64,000 nucleotides of DNA. It comes from Malaya genurostris. Taxonomy: Eukaryota; Arthropoda; Insecta; Diptera; Culicidae. The stretch covers positions 10,619,007 to 10,683,006 of the forward strand of contig NC_080572.1 in NCBI RefSeq assembly GCF_030247185.1, given 5' to 3'. This document shows, piece after piece, positions 10,476 through 22,349 of the stretch (the first letter of the stretch is position 1; the number at the start of each line of letters is the position of its first letter). The notes below the pieces were generated by a model. It did not search any database. It saw only the letters and a program-made list of their open reading frames with translations, and had not been told where the DNA came from. A program made the translations under genes and the position numbers.

Positions 10476-11728
10476 AGGAGTGTATCGAAAATAAGCTATC
10501 CACATACGTTTGTGTTGTACGCATGTATTTGTGATGGTTTTTTATGCTCAGATAACAGCCTGCTGTGCGTTCGGCTGTCAGCTTTCGTTTGTTTACTTGT
10601 TCGCGCGGTTGAAATTCTGTGTTTTCAAAATGTCAAAAATGGACACATGGCTAAGTGAGAAGGGTATTACTATGCGAAAATTAGCGAAGCGGTTTGGAAT
10701 TCATCATGCCAGTGTTAAAACCACCATGGGGAACACTATTCTGTGGATGAGCTACCAGGAAGAGGCAGAAAATCCGGTTCTTTCAACCCGAAACTTGACC
10801 AGAAAGTGGTATCTCTAATCAAGAAGAACAAATCAATGTCAATACGTGATTTGGCCAAAACAGCAGGAACGAGTGTCGCAATGATCCAGCGTATCAAGAG
10901 GCGAAATCACCTGAAGACCTACAAGAAGCAGAAAATCTCGAAATAAAGTGTCGATCAGAAGAAGCGAGCAGCAACAAGGGCCCGGAAATTATATTCGCGT
11001 CTTTTGCAGTGTCCGGATGCGTGCAATTTGATGGACGATGAGACTTATGTAAAAGATGACTCAAAAGCTCTTCCAGGCCTACAATACTTTACTGTCGTCG
11101 TTGGGGAGGATGTGAGCGATGCGGACAGGTCAATTCAAGTGGAGAAATTCGGTCGAAAGGTACTGGAATGGCAACCAATATGTTTCGGTGGTTTGAAGTC
11201 AACTATTTTTTACACTACCGGAACTATAAATGCAGAAATCTATCGATCTGAGTGTCTCCAGAAGATGTTGCTGCCTTTATATAAGAAGCATAGTACACCT
11301 CCACTGTTTTGGCCGGATTTAGCGTCGGCTCACTATGCCAAAACCACTCTCAATTGGCTTGCGGAAAAGGGTATAAATTTCGTTGAGAAAAATATCAATC
11401 CACCAAATTGCCCACAGCTTCGACCCATCGAACGTTGAAGAGGGTTTTCAAGAAGACTGGTAAGGCAGCTGGGAACATGCAGAAGTTAAAAAAAAATTGG
11501 GCTCAAGCGTCCAAAAAATGCGATGCAACACATGTCCGGAATTTGATGAAGAGCGTTCGATCAAAAGTTCGAAAATTCGTGAAGGAATAACCTACATTTC
11601 ATCCGGTTTTCATTATGCTCAATTTTAACTTCGTACAATAAAGGATCAATTTTTAGTTTGAATAAAATATCGTTTTTTATCATAATTTGAAAGAAAAATT
11701 TGTGGATAGCTTATTTCGATACACTCCT
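10476..11728 (+). mobile_element. DD37E Tc1/mariner element (copy 1)
   Basis: The ends are inverted repeats: AGGAGTGTATCGAAAATAAG at the left and its near-complement ending CGATACACTCCT at 11728. The right flank is TA (11729-11730); the left flank is TG, probably a decayed TA. The same terminal sequence ends the element at 57040-58317, so the two belong to closely related subfamilies. The size (1.25 kb) is close to full length. Confidence 0.85.
10630..11590 (+). pseudogene. DD37E transposase, broken
   Basis: Reading through several frameshifts and a stop gives a nearly complete transposase. First comes an N-terminal helix-turn-helix region (MRKLAKRFGIHHASVK, then SIRDLAKTAGTS). The linker is RIKRRNHLKTYKKQK. 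The first Asp is in LMDDETYVKDD, the second in LFWPDLASAHYA, and the Glu in NCPQLRPIER, 37 residues after the second Asp. The C-terminus (VRSKVRKFVKE) and stop at about 11588 are intact. The breaks are a short deletion near the N-terminus, a shift near 10740, a stop at about 10944 and a shift near 11435. Catalytic residues are all present, but no functional product is possible. Confidence 0.85.
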
Positions 11729-11739
11729 TATTGCTATTG

Positions 11740-12380
11740 TTAATTTGAATACAACGCAATTTTTTAAAATAATTTCAAAAGATCTGGCTCCATTTTGCCG
11801 GAGAATTCAAGGAACTAAGGGAAAATAATCTTTATCTGCCTATGAACGCGAGTGTATGCCAGTTTCAGCATAACTATGAAAACACTAAACGAATCGCCAC
11901 CAAGTTTGGCACACGTACCAATGGTTGGGGTAATCATAAGGGTAATCAAGTACTCTAAAACAAGGGGAGTTCAATGTAAAATTTACTCGACAAGAAATGC
12001 TTTTTGACAAGTACCTTTAATATGAAAGGAGATTATAAGGGTATTTTAAAGTAAAGGGAGTGTAGCAAAGGCCCCAAACATGGGAAGTGTAAGTAAAATT
12101 GATCGGATTTTACGAAAAATATAACAACGTAAAATTGACTCAATTTGACGAGAATACCGAGAAAATTTTGATTATTGTGAGATCTGAGATGGGACACTGG
12201 CCGTGAATAAGCTGGACATGTATGGAGTTGTTATTGCTCAATCGGGTTGCCGTCTAAGTGGTGTTCGACTAAAATCAGAATATTTCACTGAGCAGGAAAG
12301 GTTCAAGATTTTATTTGTGGCCTTGCTTTCACGAAACATTTCCGAGCAACGCCGGGTAGTTCAGTTAAAGTTTGATTCAT
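11740..12380. other. Spacer between two DD37E elements
   Basis: This AT-rich DNA has no repeat end or motif I can identify. An open frame at 12203-12484 runs into the next transposon and has no recognisable domain. Confidence 0.4.
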
Positions 12381-12530
12381 TTAGAATTGGAACAAACTTT
12401 TGCTCATATTGTGGCGCTCCTGGTGGACCGATTTGGAAGTTCTTGGCGCCCACGTGTCGGCAATTTTGTAAGCTTCATGTATGATTTTTGACATTCCGCA
12501 AATCGACTGTACTTTGTAAACAATCAACAT

Positions 12531-13619
12531 GGAAGCCGAAAGAAGGGAAAAAATTGTGCACAGTTATTTGGAAAATCCATTGGGGTCTGCATCTAGGCTA
12601 GCTAAATAGCTGAAGTTGCCCAGAAATACCGTATGGCGCGTTATCAAACGGTATAAGAGAACATTGACGACGAATCGGAAGCCTCAAGCCAATCTTCGGA
12701 GTGGAACTGTCGACCGAAAACTGCGTGGTATGATTTTGAAGACAATTAAGAGGAATTCTAATCTTTCAGAACGTGATTTGTCGTATGTTCGAACCCCGAC
12801 CTGGAAGGATTCTTAGTGTCAGTAGGATCCATAGTACTAGCCATGCAATGATTCTGTACACTAAGAATCGGCTGCGAAGTCTGTTGAAACAGAAAGGCCA
12901 AATTCCAAAAAAGGAATGTAATGCCAGGACTTTGCTTGAAGGAATCAAGTCGTATCGAGCTAGCAAACAGCTAAATCGGACCATAAAACAGAATAGTGTG
13001 GTCAAAATTCGTGCTCGGAAACTATATGACCAGGTGCTGACCAAGTTCGACGGGTGTCTTCTGATGGACGATAAAACCTATGTCAAGGCTGACTTCGGGC
13101 AAATCCCAGGTCAAAAATTTTACTTGGCAACGGCTCGGGGGATGTTCCAGCCAAATTTAAATTTGTTTTTGCCAACAAATTTGCAAGAACATTTATGATT
13201 TGGCAGGGCATTTGCAGCTGTGGCAAAAAACGAAAGTTTTCGTTACAAATAAGACAATGACATCGGAACTACATCAAAAAGAGTGTCTCATAAAACTGAT
13301 TTTGTCGTTCATTCGATCCCACGATTTGGCAAGCTGTCATTACAGCAAAGTCGTTCAAGAATGGTATGCAGAGAAAGAGGTCCAGTTTATTCCGAAAAAC
13401 CTTGACACACCCAACTGCCTCCAGTTCCGCCCTATTGAGAAATACTGGGCAATCATGAAGAGGAGACTTAAGGTAAAGGGAAAGGTTCTCAAAGACATCA
13501 ATCAGATGACGACCTGGTGGAATAAGATAGATAAAACGATGGATGAAAAAGGTGTGCGTCGCCTAATGAGCCGTGTTACAGGAAAAATTCGAGAATTCCT
13601 TCGAAACCGTGACGAATAA
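12531..13619 (+). pseudogene. DD37E transposase, interrupted by a SINE
   Basis: The frame begins with the ATG of MEAERREKIVHSYLENP, an N-terminal helix-turn-helix region with a stop after SASRLAK. The paired domain follows (LPRNTVWRVIKRYKR). Coding breaks at NLSERDL (about 12778), where a SINE fragment replaces part of the second helix-turn-helix, and resumes with GIKSYRASKQ at about 12940. The first Asp is in LMDDKTYVKADF. There is a frameshift near 13140. The second Asp is in HDLASCHYSK, where about seven residues normally preceding it are deleted. The Glu is in LQFRPIEKYW, 37 residues on. The C-terminus REFLRNRDE and its stop (13617-13619) are intact. Confidence 0.85.
12780..12935 (+). mobile_element. 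5'-truncated SINE (family 2) inside a transposase
   Basis: The segment starts at TCGTATGTTCGAACCCCG, which is the B-box end of the tRNA-like head. It continues through AGTGTCAGTAGGATC, GCCATGCAATG, CGGCTGCGAAGTCTGTTG and AAACAG to GGACTTTGC, matching the full copy at 29385-29591. The A-box half is missing. No target-site duplication is visible. Part of the host transposase is gone at the junction. Confidence 0.75.
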
Positions 13620-13734
13620 TTTTATCCGTATTTTTTCTTGAAAGTATAAAGCAAACGCTACATTTGTATAAAAAATATCTTGAATTCAATAATAAATAAC
13701 TGAAATACAGGCAATTGTCTTTGTTCCAGTTCTA

Positions 13735-14865
13735 TCTGAAGCAAGCTTTAGAATTCGCTCAAACTTTAGAAAAATTTCCCGAAGGGTCGAGTGTCATTAA
13801 CCAATCTCAACGAACTTTTTGAGTTATACAAAGTTGTATGTCAAAATTTTCAGTTCAGTGACAATATCTGTCACAATTGACCTTCAAAACGGAATATGTT
13901 TTTAGACTTAGATTCCGCAAGGTAATAGCACGCCATAGATTGTTAGAATCCATCCATTTTTAACGGAGATATCGATATTTTTGTGTAAGTGACTTTTTGC
14001 CTTATTCCAGTAGTAAGAGTTTTGAGCGCTGAATGACAAAGTAAGACTGTGTACAGCGTACTTTTTCGTGAAATTTTGCTTCGGATCGATTTTAGCACGG
14101 TTCTTTATTGGCAACATAATCGTTCGAATATGACATATGTAAACCAGATGATGGCAGCATTTTCGAGTTGAAAGCAATTCCATAATTATATTGATTTAAA
14201 CTACTTACAGCAATAAGTACTGGAAGAACATAACACCCATATAACATTCGAATCAGTTCGTCGAGATGCGTGTGTGACAAATAATTTCACTAAATTTTCT
14301 CGGAGATGACTCAACCGTTTTCTACAAATGCAGATTCATATGCTCCCAAACAAGGTTTCTGATTTATGTTTGGATCCGACTTCTGGTTCCGGAACTACAG
14401 GATGAAATTAAAATTGTGTAACTCATTTTTCAAATTCAAATGATATCTAAGAATCATCTAAGATTCAAATGAAAAGTTTTGAGATCCTATAAAACATCCT
14501 GCTTTTTAGTCAGATCCAACTTCCGGTTTAGGGAATACATGGTCATTAGTAGAAAAATGTCCATTTCACATAAATTAATGAGGTTTATCGGGTCTTTCGA
14601 ATTCCGGTTCAGGTATCGACTTTCGAATTCCGTTCCAGTATCGAATCATTTCCCAAAGCTCAATCGTTTTCTTAAAAGAAGGCCAAATCGAATTTCAAAA
14701 ACAAAAACTCAAATTAAAGGATTTATGGTCCCATACAAAATAAATGAATTTTATACGTTTCTGACTTCCGATTCTGGAATTATGGGATGATGAATTGCAT
14801 AAAAACACATGCGGATTGATTAAACAGGTATCATCTCACTACTAGGTGGATTAAGCACGTTTTAG
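13735..14865 (+). repeat. Long culicine-type interspersed repeat (copy at 14 kb)
   Basis: This segment runs parallel to 53890-55665. Shared phrases, in order, include TATCTGTCACAATTGACCTT, CTTAGATTCCGCA, TTTTAACGGAGATATCGA, TGGCAACATAATCGTTCGA, ATCAGTTCGTCGAGAT, TTGGATCCGACTTCTGG and finally TCATCTCACTACTAGG with TGGATTAAGCACG. It contains no meaningful coding capacity. Its boundaries abut the DD37E element on the left and a MITE on the right. Confidence 0.7.
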
Positions 14866-14881
14866 AGGATCGAACGATATA

Positions 14882-16066
14882 CACTCAGAAAAATCCTCAC
14901 TTCAATGCTACGTGAAAATGTATGTGATTTTTATCCATCGAACTTTTCTTGGAATACTTATGTGAAGTATAGATAGCACATAATGAACTCATGAACTCTT
15001 AGCCCACATTTGTGTCACGTAATATCTACGTCACTTTTTTCGTAGATTCTATAGAATAATTTTGTGAAATTTATACAAAATTCATTTAAATTATACTGTA
15101 AAATTTATATCATGTGAACTTAGATTTTACCAGAATTTTACATAATAGTCACCTTATTTTCATGTAACTGTTACTATAAAGTTCTATATTGAATCTTAAT
15201 AATGTAATGGTACTAAAATAAAAACTAATAGATTACATAGTCTGTTGGACATAACATTGCGATAAATTTTGTTTGCACGCAGATATTCTGCAAATTTTAA
15301 TTTTAAATTCGTTTCTGTTGAATCACTGGTGAAAAATATCAGAAATACAGAATGCATTGTTCCAAATGTATGATCTGATCCTTTCTCCGGAGCAGCTAAA
15401 CTGAAGCAAACATTGTTCCCTTTAAAGAATGCCTTCAGCTGGAACTAGTAGTTCAAGATGCGATTGATGTGCTGGAAAACAATCTAGAGGTTTTGCCTTT
15501 TGAACTCCGCTGTAGAAAAAAAACAAAATTGAATTGTGTTTCAGTTCCGTATTTTTGGTGCACAGAATTCGCGTAATTCGCCAATTGGTCATACAAATAA
15601 GTTGTTGAGGATTGGGTTCGCAGAGCCATTTAGTAAACTCAATAAATGGTACATTTGCTTATAAATTATACTTCTGCTTAATACTAGTATTAGATCTGAA
15701 AGTATAATAAAAATTAGAAAGACTTCATAACTGTCGATAAAATCAATAAGCAATTATTTTCCCTTAAAATCACTGTGACAAATACCGTAGAAGGGTCAAA
15801 AAGGATTTGGCCTATGTTGTTTGTTCTAGGTTTTTCAACTAACGCCATATTGCGAGAACAAAATGAACATGACAAAATGAATTCAAGTAAGTACGTGACA
15901 CATAAAATATATGTGACAACAGCAATAATTCTGACATATAATTCATTTCATATTCAATCATGATCCGATGATTGGTACGAACATCATGTGAACCCTGATG
16001 ATAAAGCCATTTTTTGGAATCTACGTGATTTTTCACATAAGGTTAACGTGTGGATTTTTTTGAGTG
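14882..16066. mobile_element. Non-coding element with CACTCAGAAAAATCC ends
   Basis: The left end CACTCAGAAAAATCCTCACT pairs imperfectly with the right end, which reads GTGTGGATTTTTTTGAGTG at 16048-16066. The 1.19 kb between is AT-rich without a usable reading frame. Sub-terminal motifs of the form ACGTGAAAA/TTTTCACAT occur at both ends. It resembles a MITE or a deletion derivative of a DNA transposon. The superfamily cannot be set, because no target-site duplication is clear. Confidence 0.6.
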
Positions 16067-16069
16067 CAG

Positions 16070-19000
16070 GTTTTTGTTTGAAATTCATTGTATCATAAAT
16101 GGAAAATGCAATACATTATAAATGTTTTTACGAATTGTTTTAAAGTCATAGAAATTTCTAGTCTCATTTTGTAGATATTATTAATAATATCATATCTTAG
16201 TGTTCCTAATCTTAATAATATGATTTCAATTGAACATACAAGAAACACTAACTAAAATGAAAAACACTCCCAGTGCTCTTGTCTTCCACTTGACCATACT
16301 GCCATGCAATCGGAATCCAGCGTGAAACACTTCATACAAGTGGAGTAAAATAATTCCAATCCTTCTAATTTACTAACCGCTTAAAAACACATAAATCTTA
16401 TCGCTAATAGCTTCATGGTGTTTTGATTCCCTCCCCAAGCCGAACGGATCGTAAATTTTCCCCCCATCGTATAGAAAGTTGGCAGACGAGGAAGGAAAAA
16501 ATCTATTAGCATATATCCCATCACCACCCACAGTTTGCCGGACCGCAAAGCACCCTGGTGGCCGTTGCCGATGATCGTTGGTTCGTGTAAACACTTCCGA
16601 AGAGTCGCATGTCATATCATTGACAGACCTGTTAATTATCCATCGACCGACAAGAGTACGGCAGAATCGTGCTACAGTTTAACCCGTACCCGGTGGACCT
16701 GTCAATCATCCAAACGGTCACGGCATAGTAAATCCGTACTCGTAAAGACACGCCACACCTGTCCGGTACGGATGCGATACAATCAAGTAGTAGCGGGTCT
16801 ATTTTCATCTGGGCCTACTTCGTTCCCAAAGTTAACCAGGCATCAAGTAAGCTAATTAATTTATTCATATTATTTGAACATAAATTTTACATGGCCTGCT
16901 GCAAATGCAAACTAGCTGCTACGTAGTTGGCGGAAAATTTGTGTACATGCCGCCAAGTAGTTAGAATACCTCGGAATTGCACGAGTTGGGTGAGAGAAAA
17001 TTTCACGCCCGACGAGAGTTTTGATTAATCGTTCTCGATTTGAATATTTTTCGGCCTAGATTATGTCGTCTGAAACTAAACAAGTCGGAGGCCACTGATT
17101 TAATTGAGCGGTTTACCATCGATCCGTTTGGTTTTAAATACAGCTTCATCAATCGACGGATCGATAATAGGAAACGACATCGGACAATCCACTGACATGG
17201 CAGAGAACAAGTGTTCAGTGTCTTTACATAGCATAGATTTTTGGCACTGCTCTATAAAACGAACTGAAATTAAACTGTGAGCACGAGTTCGAACTGGCAA
17301 ACGTCACTCAATTTCCTAGTAACAGTTTGATGTTTTTTGCTTGTTGCGATGATTTGAAACACTTGTAGGTATCAATCACTTCACAATTCGGTTGAACCAA
17401 TCCGCCCTGAGCAGACGAAGACGTTCGATGTTCGCTGGAATGCTGCGAAACGAATAGTGTTTGGATTGCGTAATTTGTAATCGAAGTCAGTTGCAACCCC
17501 GCTGCAAATAATTGCGCATGCACCAATTTCACGCTCACTTATCAATGGATAGCTGCAACAATGAGGAGAAAATTTGATCGGAATATTTTTCGGTTAAGCA
17601 GAACATTTGTAGTGCATCAGGAACGGGACTCCGACTGGAATCATGTTGATTATGATGGCTTAAATTACTTGTTAACAGATAATATTCAAAGACTAGGTGA
17701 CACCACTATGTATCTTAAATCTCCTATTTCACGACTGGCTTCAAAGTTTTGAATAATATCGCATCGTATCATTAAGTTTTCATTCTTTAGTCAAAATAAT
17801 AGCATGTCACGTGCTCTTAAATCTGCGCATGTCCTCCAGGGACATATCACCTCTTCGTTTTGCTTCTCCCGCCGGTGGCACGAATTTCGTTAGCTGACAA
17901 TCACATCACGTGCAGCCTCGGCAATACGCCGCGGAACAAAACTTTGATTCATGTAGGACAATTGGCCCTGTTTAGGGACATAGTAAAATATCAAAAAGGA
18001 ATTCATTCCAACGGTCATGGAGATTGTTGGCGAAGATTGATCCTGTGAACAAAGTATGAAAGAGTGAATATTGCTGTCGATATTTTTTACTGGCCTCCAG
18101 TTTACCACGGAAGTATTTTTTGTACATACATAGAATCCAATTGTCGTGTACGAATTTTGAACAAAACAAGTGATCAAAGTAGTCAACTACTTTTCCTTGA
18201 TTTACGTTTCAAGTTCAAATTCATCCAATTAAAGCCAAAGCAAAAATAGCAATTAAAGTCGTTTCTCCGAGCGCCACACGTAATCACTTCTAGAAATCGT
18301 TTGCAATAACAAATGCAATTTTTTCTCCATGACTTCATTTGTCGAAAAAGTGCTCTTAGAAATACGGAATATGATCTGTGGGCTTAGGACACGACACAGG
18401 CACTATGTATGGTTATAAAAATGTTCTTATAATCAACCAGAACACTATTGAATGTTTTCGAGTGAACCAAACCGAACCGAACGAATATTTGAACCAATTC
18501 CGAACGAATGTTTGAAGTGTTTTATTTTTTTTGAATCTGCTTACTGCAAACTAGCGCTCGATTGTTTAGAACAAATGTTGATTGTTCCAAGAAAATATTG
18601 GCTGAATCAAACCAGATTTGTTGTTCTTTTTTATTGATTTTTACAATAATTTTTTCTGCATGTATTACTTAGTTTCGCATGTTCCCGAATAGGAGTGAAT
18701 GGAGTAGAATATATAGTAATTGAGGAAAACTAAGGTAGAGTATATTATTGATTTGTTTAATTTCGTTTTAACTAATTCTAAAACTCTTGTTTATAACAAA
18801 ATATTATTCCACTACTTTTCATTATTTTTTGAAGGAATTATAGATAATTTTTGTCGACGTTTGGCGAGTGAATGTCAAAAATTTATAGTTTTGGAATTCT
18901 CAAAATTCAATTTGTATTTTCGAGACGGGTTTGGTAAGCAAGTTCTTGAAAAAAATTCATTATAATTCCTAACTCCTTTAACTGGGGTTTAATAAAAAGA

Positions 19001-20030
19001 TATAATTAATTAATTAAATTATTATTCTTAACTTAAGTTTAATAATCCTAGATGACAAACGATTAGGAGTAGTTTTTTCAAATTTAATGAATTTATATTT
19101 TAAATTCCATCGTAATCGGTTTTGCCTTCTACACAACTATGTAAATATTCACTCTCGTGTGTTCCCCCTAAACAATTCTGCAAGTGAAGCATTGAAAAAT
19201 TCTTATGATTAATCAACTAGTACGTGCGATTATTGATATTCAGAAGTGTGGAAAAAGCATGTCAGTTTTACATTCATCACGTCTCTGATGTTACCCACCC
19301 GCCTTTTTTTTAATTTTCTGATTTTTGGGTATATTTGATCTCTGAGCATTGTAATGTGCTTTCAAATGTTTATTTCGTGCTGAATCCAGTGATTATTGAG
19401 TGCTTTCGATTACGTAAAAAATAAAATTATGATTGCGTCTCGAAAACAAATTGTCTTTCGGGGCTCAACCGTACAAAAGCGTGGGGCTCCCCGTAAAAAA
19501 TAAACCATTGATTTTACAGCATAAACAATTGATTTACAATTAAATATACGGGTTACAATACATTTTATAGTATCTTGACAAGATTTTTTTCATTTCCAAC
19601 GATTCAATATATTGTTTCTACGATCCTACAATTTAATTTATTGTACACGTGGTGTTTCAAACAATACGTAAACTGTACATTTTATTGTTTTCCAAGAAAA
19701 CATGTATAAGAAAACTTTATGATTTGAATTGTTACGATACTTAACAACCTATACATTCTATTGTAAAAAGCATTGTCACAATAAATTGAATAGTGTATAA
19801 CAATATATTTAAATATTTTTCAATGGTCAAAGCAAAATTGTGGCAGGTTTTGTAACAGCAAATCGTATTGTTTTTCTACAATATTTTTTTATTCGGGTCA
19901 ACCGAACGACTTGAAATTCTAAATGGAATCAAACATACCAAAATGTTGGTATCTGTGTTTTAATTCTACTATTTACTATGAGTTTAAGCAAAACGTTCAT
20001 TATATATAGCGAAACAATCAAATAGTCTTG
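16070..20030. other. Gene-free stretch, partly GC-balanced
   Basis: The parts at 16.4-17.0 kb and 17.1-18.05 kb have higher GC and several short frames, none with a recognised motif. From 18.4 kb the sequence becomes AT-rich. A fragment at 19255-19290 is the inverted form of a motif found at 23655 and 48595. A possible AT-rich MITE is listed at 19487. Confidence 0.4.
19487..19905. repeat. AT-rich element rich in ACAAT/ATTGT motifs
   Basis: Between GGGGCTCCCCGTAAAAAATA and TACAATATTTTTTTATTCGG the sequence contains many ATTGT and ACAAT words, and its ends are weakly inverted (CCGTAAAAAATA against TTTTTTTATTCGG). It looks like a MITE with sub-terminal repeats. The end matches are short. Confidence 0.3.
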
Positions 20031-20034
20031 AATA

Positions 20035-20178
20035 AAGACTGTAAAATCAGTTTCAACATCAATTATTGCCTTTCTCACATAGAAAGTTTATGCAATCACT
20101 GTGAAAACCGACTTTTGAACCGAGGCCTGGAGGGCCGAGTGTCATATACCATTCGACTCAGTTCGTCGAGTACGCAAA

Positions 20179-20239
<61 letters not shown>

Positions 20240-20795
20240 TGTGTAACGTTTTTTTGCACTAACTTTTCTCGGAGATGGCTGAACCGATTTTCACAATCTT
20301 AGATTCAAATGAAAGGTCTTGTGGTCCCATATAAAATTCCTGAATATTATTTGGATCCGACTTCCGGCTCGGGAGTTATGGGGTGAAATGTCAAAAAAAA
20401 AGAAAACATGTGTTCTAACGTTTCTCATAGATGGCGCAACCGATTTCCATAAACTTAGATTCAAATGAAAGGTCCTGTGATCCCATACGTAATTCCTGAA
20501 TTTCATGCGAATCCGACTTCCGGATCCGGAAATATAGGGTAAAGTGGGTTAAAAATTGTATACCATCACTGAATTTGGGGGAAAACCTTAAAAAAATTAC
20601 TTAATCGACCTCAAATCTTTTCCAACTGATAGTTTTTATCAGTAGACGGTCGAACAAACCGATTTCGGTTATTCTTTTAAGAATCGAAAAAATTTTTTTT
20701 GAAGAATACAACAGTATTAACATATATATGATAGTATGGATTGATATGAGAAAGGCATCATTACACCACTAGGTGGATTAAAACAGGTTTTTGGT
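20035..20795 (+). repeat. Culicine-type interspersed repeat (copy at 20 kb)
   Basis: It begins around GCCTTTCTCACATAGAAAG and proceeds through GAGGCCTGGAGGGCCGAGTG, CATTCGACTCAGTTCGTCGA and the TG microsatellite. Two successive 'GGAGATGGCTGAACCGATTT'-type units follow, then CGACTTCCGG. It ends at GAGAAAGGCATCATTACACC with ACTAGGTGGATTAA. This is the most complete example of the family in the window, with start and end both recognisable. Confidence 0.75.
20181..20244 (+). repeat. (GT)n microsatellite
   Basis: There are about 26 uninterrupted GT units, followed by GTATGTGTGTGTGTG. It sits at the position where related repeat copies (53985-54020, 45590-45610 reversed) carry a shorter TGTGTG tract. 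It therefore grew from a feature of the repeat itself. Confidence 0.95.
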
Positions 20796-20824
20796 ACTGC
20801 AGGGCGTAAAGTATCGAGACATTA

Positions 20825-22348
20825 CACTGAGCGAAATCAAAATAGCACCACCCCGTTTTATAATAATATTTTTCTAGACTTCAACTTAGAAAAACTAATT
20901 TATATATCAAACAGTCAAACAACTCTCTTGCCACCTTGTATGTATGTTATAATGCTTATAATATGAACTATTTGCATTTTAACCGACCAGTTCATGAAAA
21001 AACGTACGAAATAAAAATAGCACCACCCTACACAAAAGTTGGTTCTGATAAATTTTGACAGATTTTTGTTTTGATGTTTGTTGATTAGTAATTGCGTCAA
21101 GCTGAAGGTATAGTTTCTCTCTAATAGTGACGAAAGAAGTTTTTTTTTTGTTGTAATATAGCAGTCATGGGTCGATCTAAGCATCTAATGCTGGAAGAAA
21201 AAATAAAAATTAGGACATACAACGACGCAGGGCTCTCCAATAGAGAAATTGGTCAAAAGCTTTCTCGATCATACACTGTTATCGGTAGATTTTTGAAAAG
21301 AGATGAGAAACCTGATTTTATCGAGAAACGTGGGAGGAAAAGTAAGCTTTCGGAGAAGGATAAGAGAAGATTGCAATGAATCAGAAAAGAACAGCATCCC
21401 AAATACGTGCAGAAATGGACCTACCAGTAACAGGACGACGAGTTCAATAAGTTTTGTTGAGCAACGAAAACCTGGATTGGTGTAAAAGACTGGTAAAACC
21501 TAACCTTACAGAGAAGCATAAGCTACACCGTTTCAATTTCCCAAAGAAATACATTACCTGGACTGATGAATGGGAAAACGTTCTCTTTTCTGATGAAAAG
21601 ATGTTTAACCTGGATGAACCAAATTGCTGGCAATACTATTGGCATGATTTGCGCAAAGATCCTATTTTTAAAATTAGTCGAAATTTGGTTTGGGGAGCAT
21701 TTTCATTTCGTAGAAAATTTCCGTTGGCGTGGATTTCCACTGAAATGAAGTCAGAGGACTACATAGAGATGTTGAAGATAAGCTTGATTGAACACGGTGT
21801 GTCCTTGATGAGTCCGGATTACATTTTTCAACAAGATAATGCTGCAATACATAGTTCAAAATTGAATAAAGGGTGGTTTAATGTCAAAAACATAGAAATT
21901 ATGGAGTGGTCAGCTTGTTCTCCGGATCTAAATCCTATCGAAAACCTGTGGTCTATCCTCGCTCGTTGCGTTTACGAAAACGGGAAACAGTTTGACAACG
22001 TAAACACGATAAAAAATCGAGTTCGCAAATGATGGAATGTCAATGAATTCACGTTTAATTGAAGTTATTCGAAATAATGGTTCATACACAAATTACTAAG
22101 TTGTTTTACAATGTAGAATTAGTTTATTTTATGGAAAATAAACTAGTAACCCGGTAAATGAATATCTGGTGCTATTTTTATTTCGCACATTTTTTCATGA
22201 ACTGGTCGGATAAAATGCAAATAGTCCATATAATAAGCATTATTACATACATACAAGATGTCAAGAGAGTTGTTTGACTATTCTATATATAAATACGTTG
22301 AAAGTTTTTCGATGAAACAGGGTGGTGCTATTTTTATTCCGCTCAGTG
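20825..22348 (+). mobile_element. DD34E Tc1 element with long inverted repeats
   Basis: TA flanks both ends (20823-20824 and 22349-22350). The termini read CACTGAGCGAAATCAAAATA at the left and the complement ending TCCGCTCAGTG at the right. The inverted repeats are about 200 bp long. Each contains a second inner copy of the motif (GAAATAAAAATAGCACCACC at about 21010 and its complement near 22168), which is the IR/DR layout of one Tc1 subgroup. At 1.52 kb it is close to full length. Confidence 0.9.
21167..22099 (+). pseudogene. Tc1 transposase (DD34E), nearly complete but broken
   Basis: The ATG at 21167 opens a helix-turn-helix domain (LSNREIGQKLSRSYTVIGRF) followed by a GRKSKLS-type hook. 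A frameshift at about 21377 and a stop in GRRVQ*VLLSNE at about 21450 break the frame. It then reads through the catalytic domain: first Asp in VLFSDEKMFNLD, second in FQQDNAAIHSS, Glu in SPDLNPIENLW, with 34 residues between the last two. A small in-frame deletion precedes WGAFSF, where a Gly-rich motif is expected. Near 22028 another shift restores the usual C-terminus, ending NNGSYTNY at 22099. About 310 codons are recoverable in total. Confidence 0.9.
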
Positions 22349-22349
22349 T

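Larger units (their letters stand above)
12384..13732 (+). mobile_element. DD37E Tc1/mariner element (copy 2), with SINE insertion
   Basis: The left end GAATTGGAACAAAC pairs with the right end GTTCCAGTTC, and both are flanked by TA (12382-12383 and 13733-13734). The terminal sequence differs from that of copies 1 and 4, so this is another DD37E subfamily. A SINE fragment lies inside it at 12780-12935. Confidence 0.8.

Noticed and set aside
17100..17538. Two adjacent reverse-strand frames that might form one gene
   Set aside because: They are in different frames with a stop between, show no motif, and no splice sites join them.
20028..20246. Forward frame ending in alternating Val-Cys
   Set aside because: The Val-Cys tail is simply the GT microsatellite in translation.
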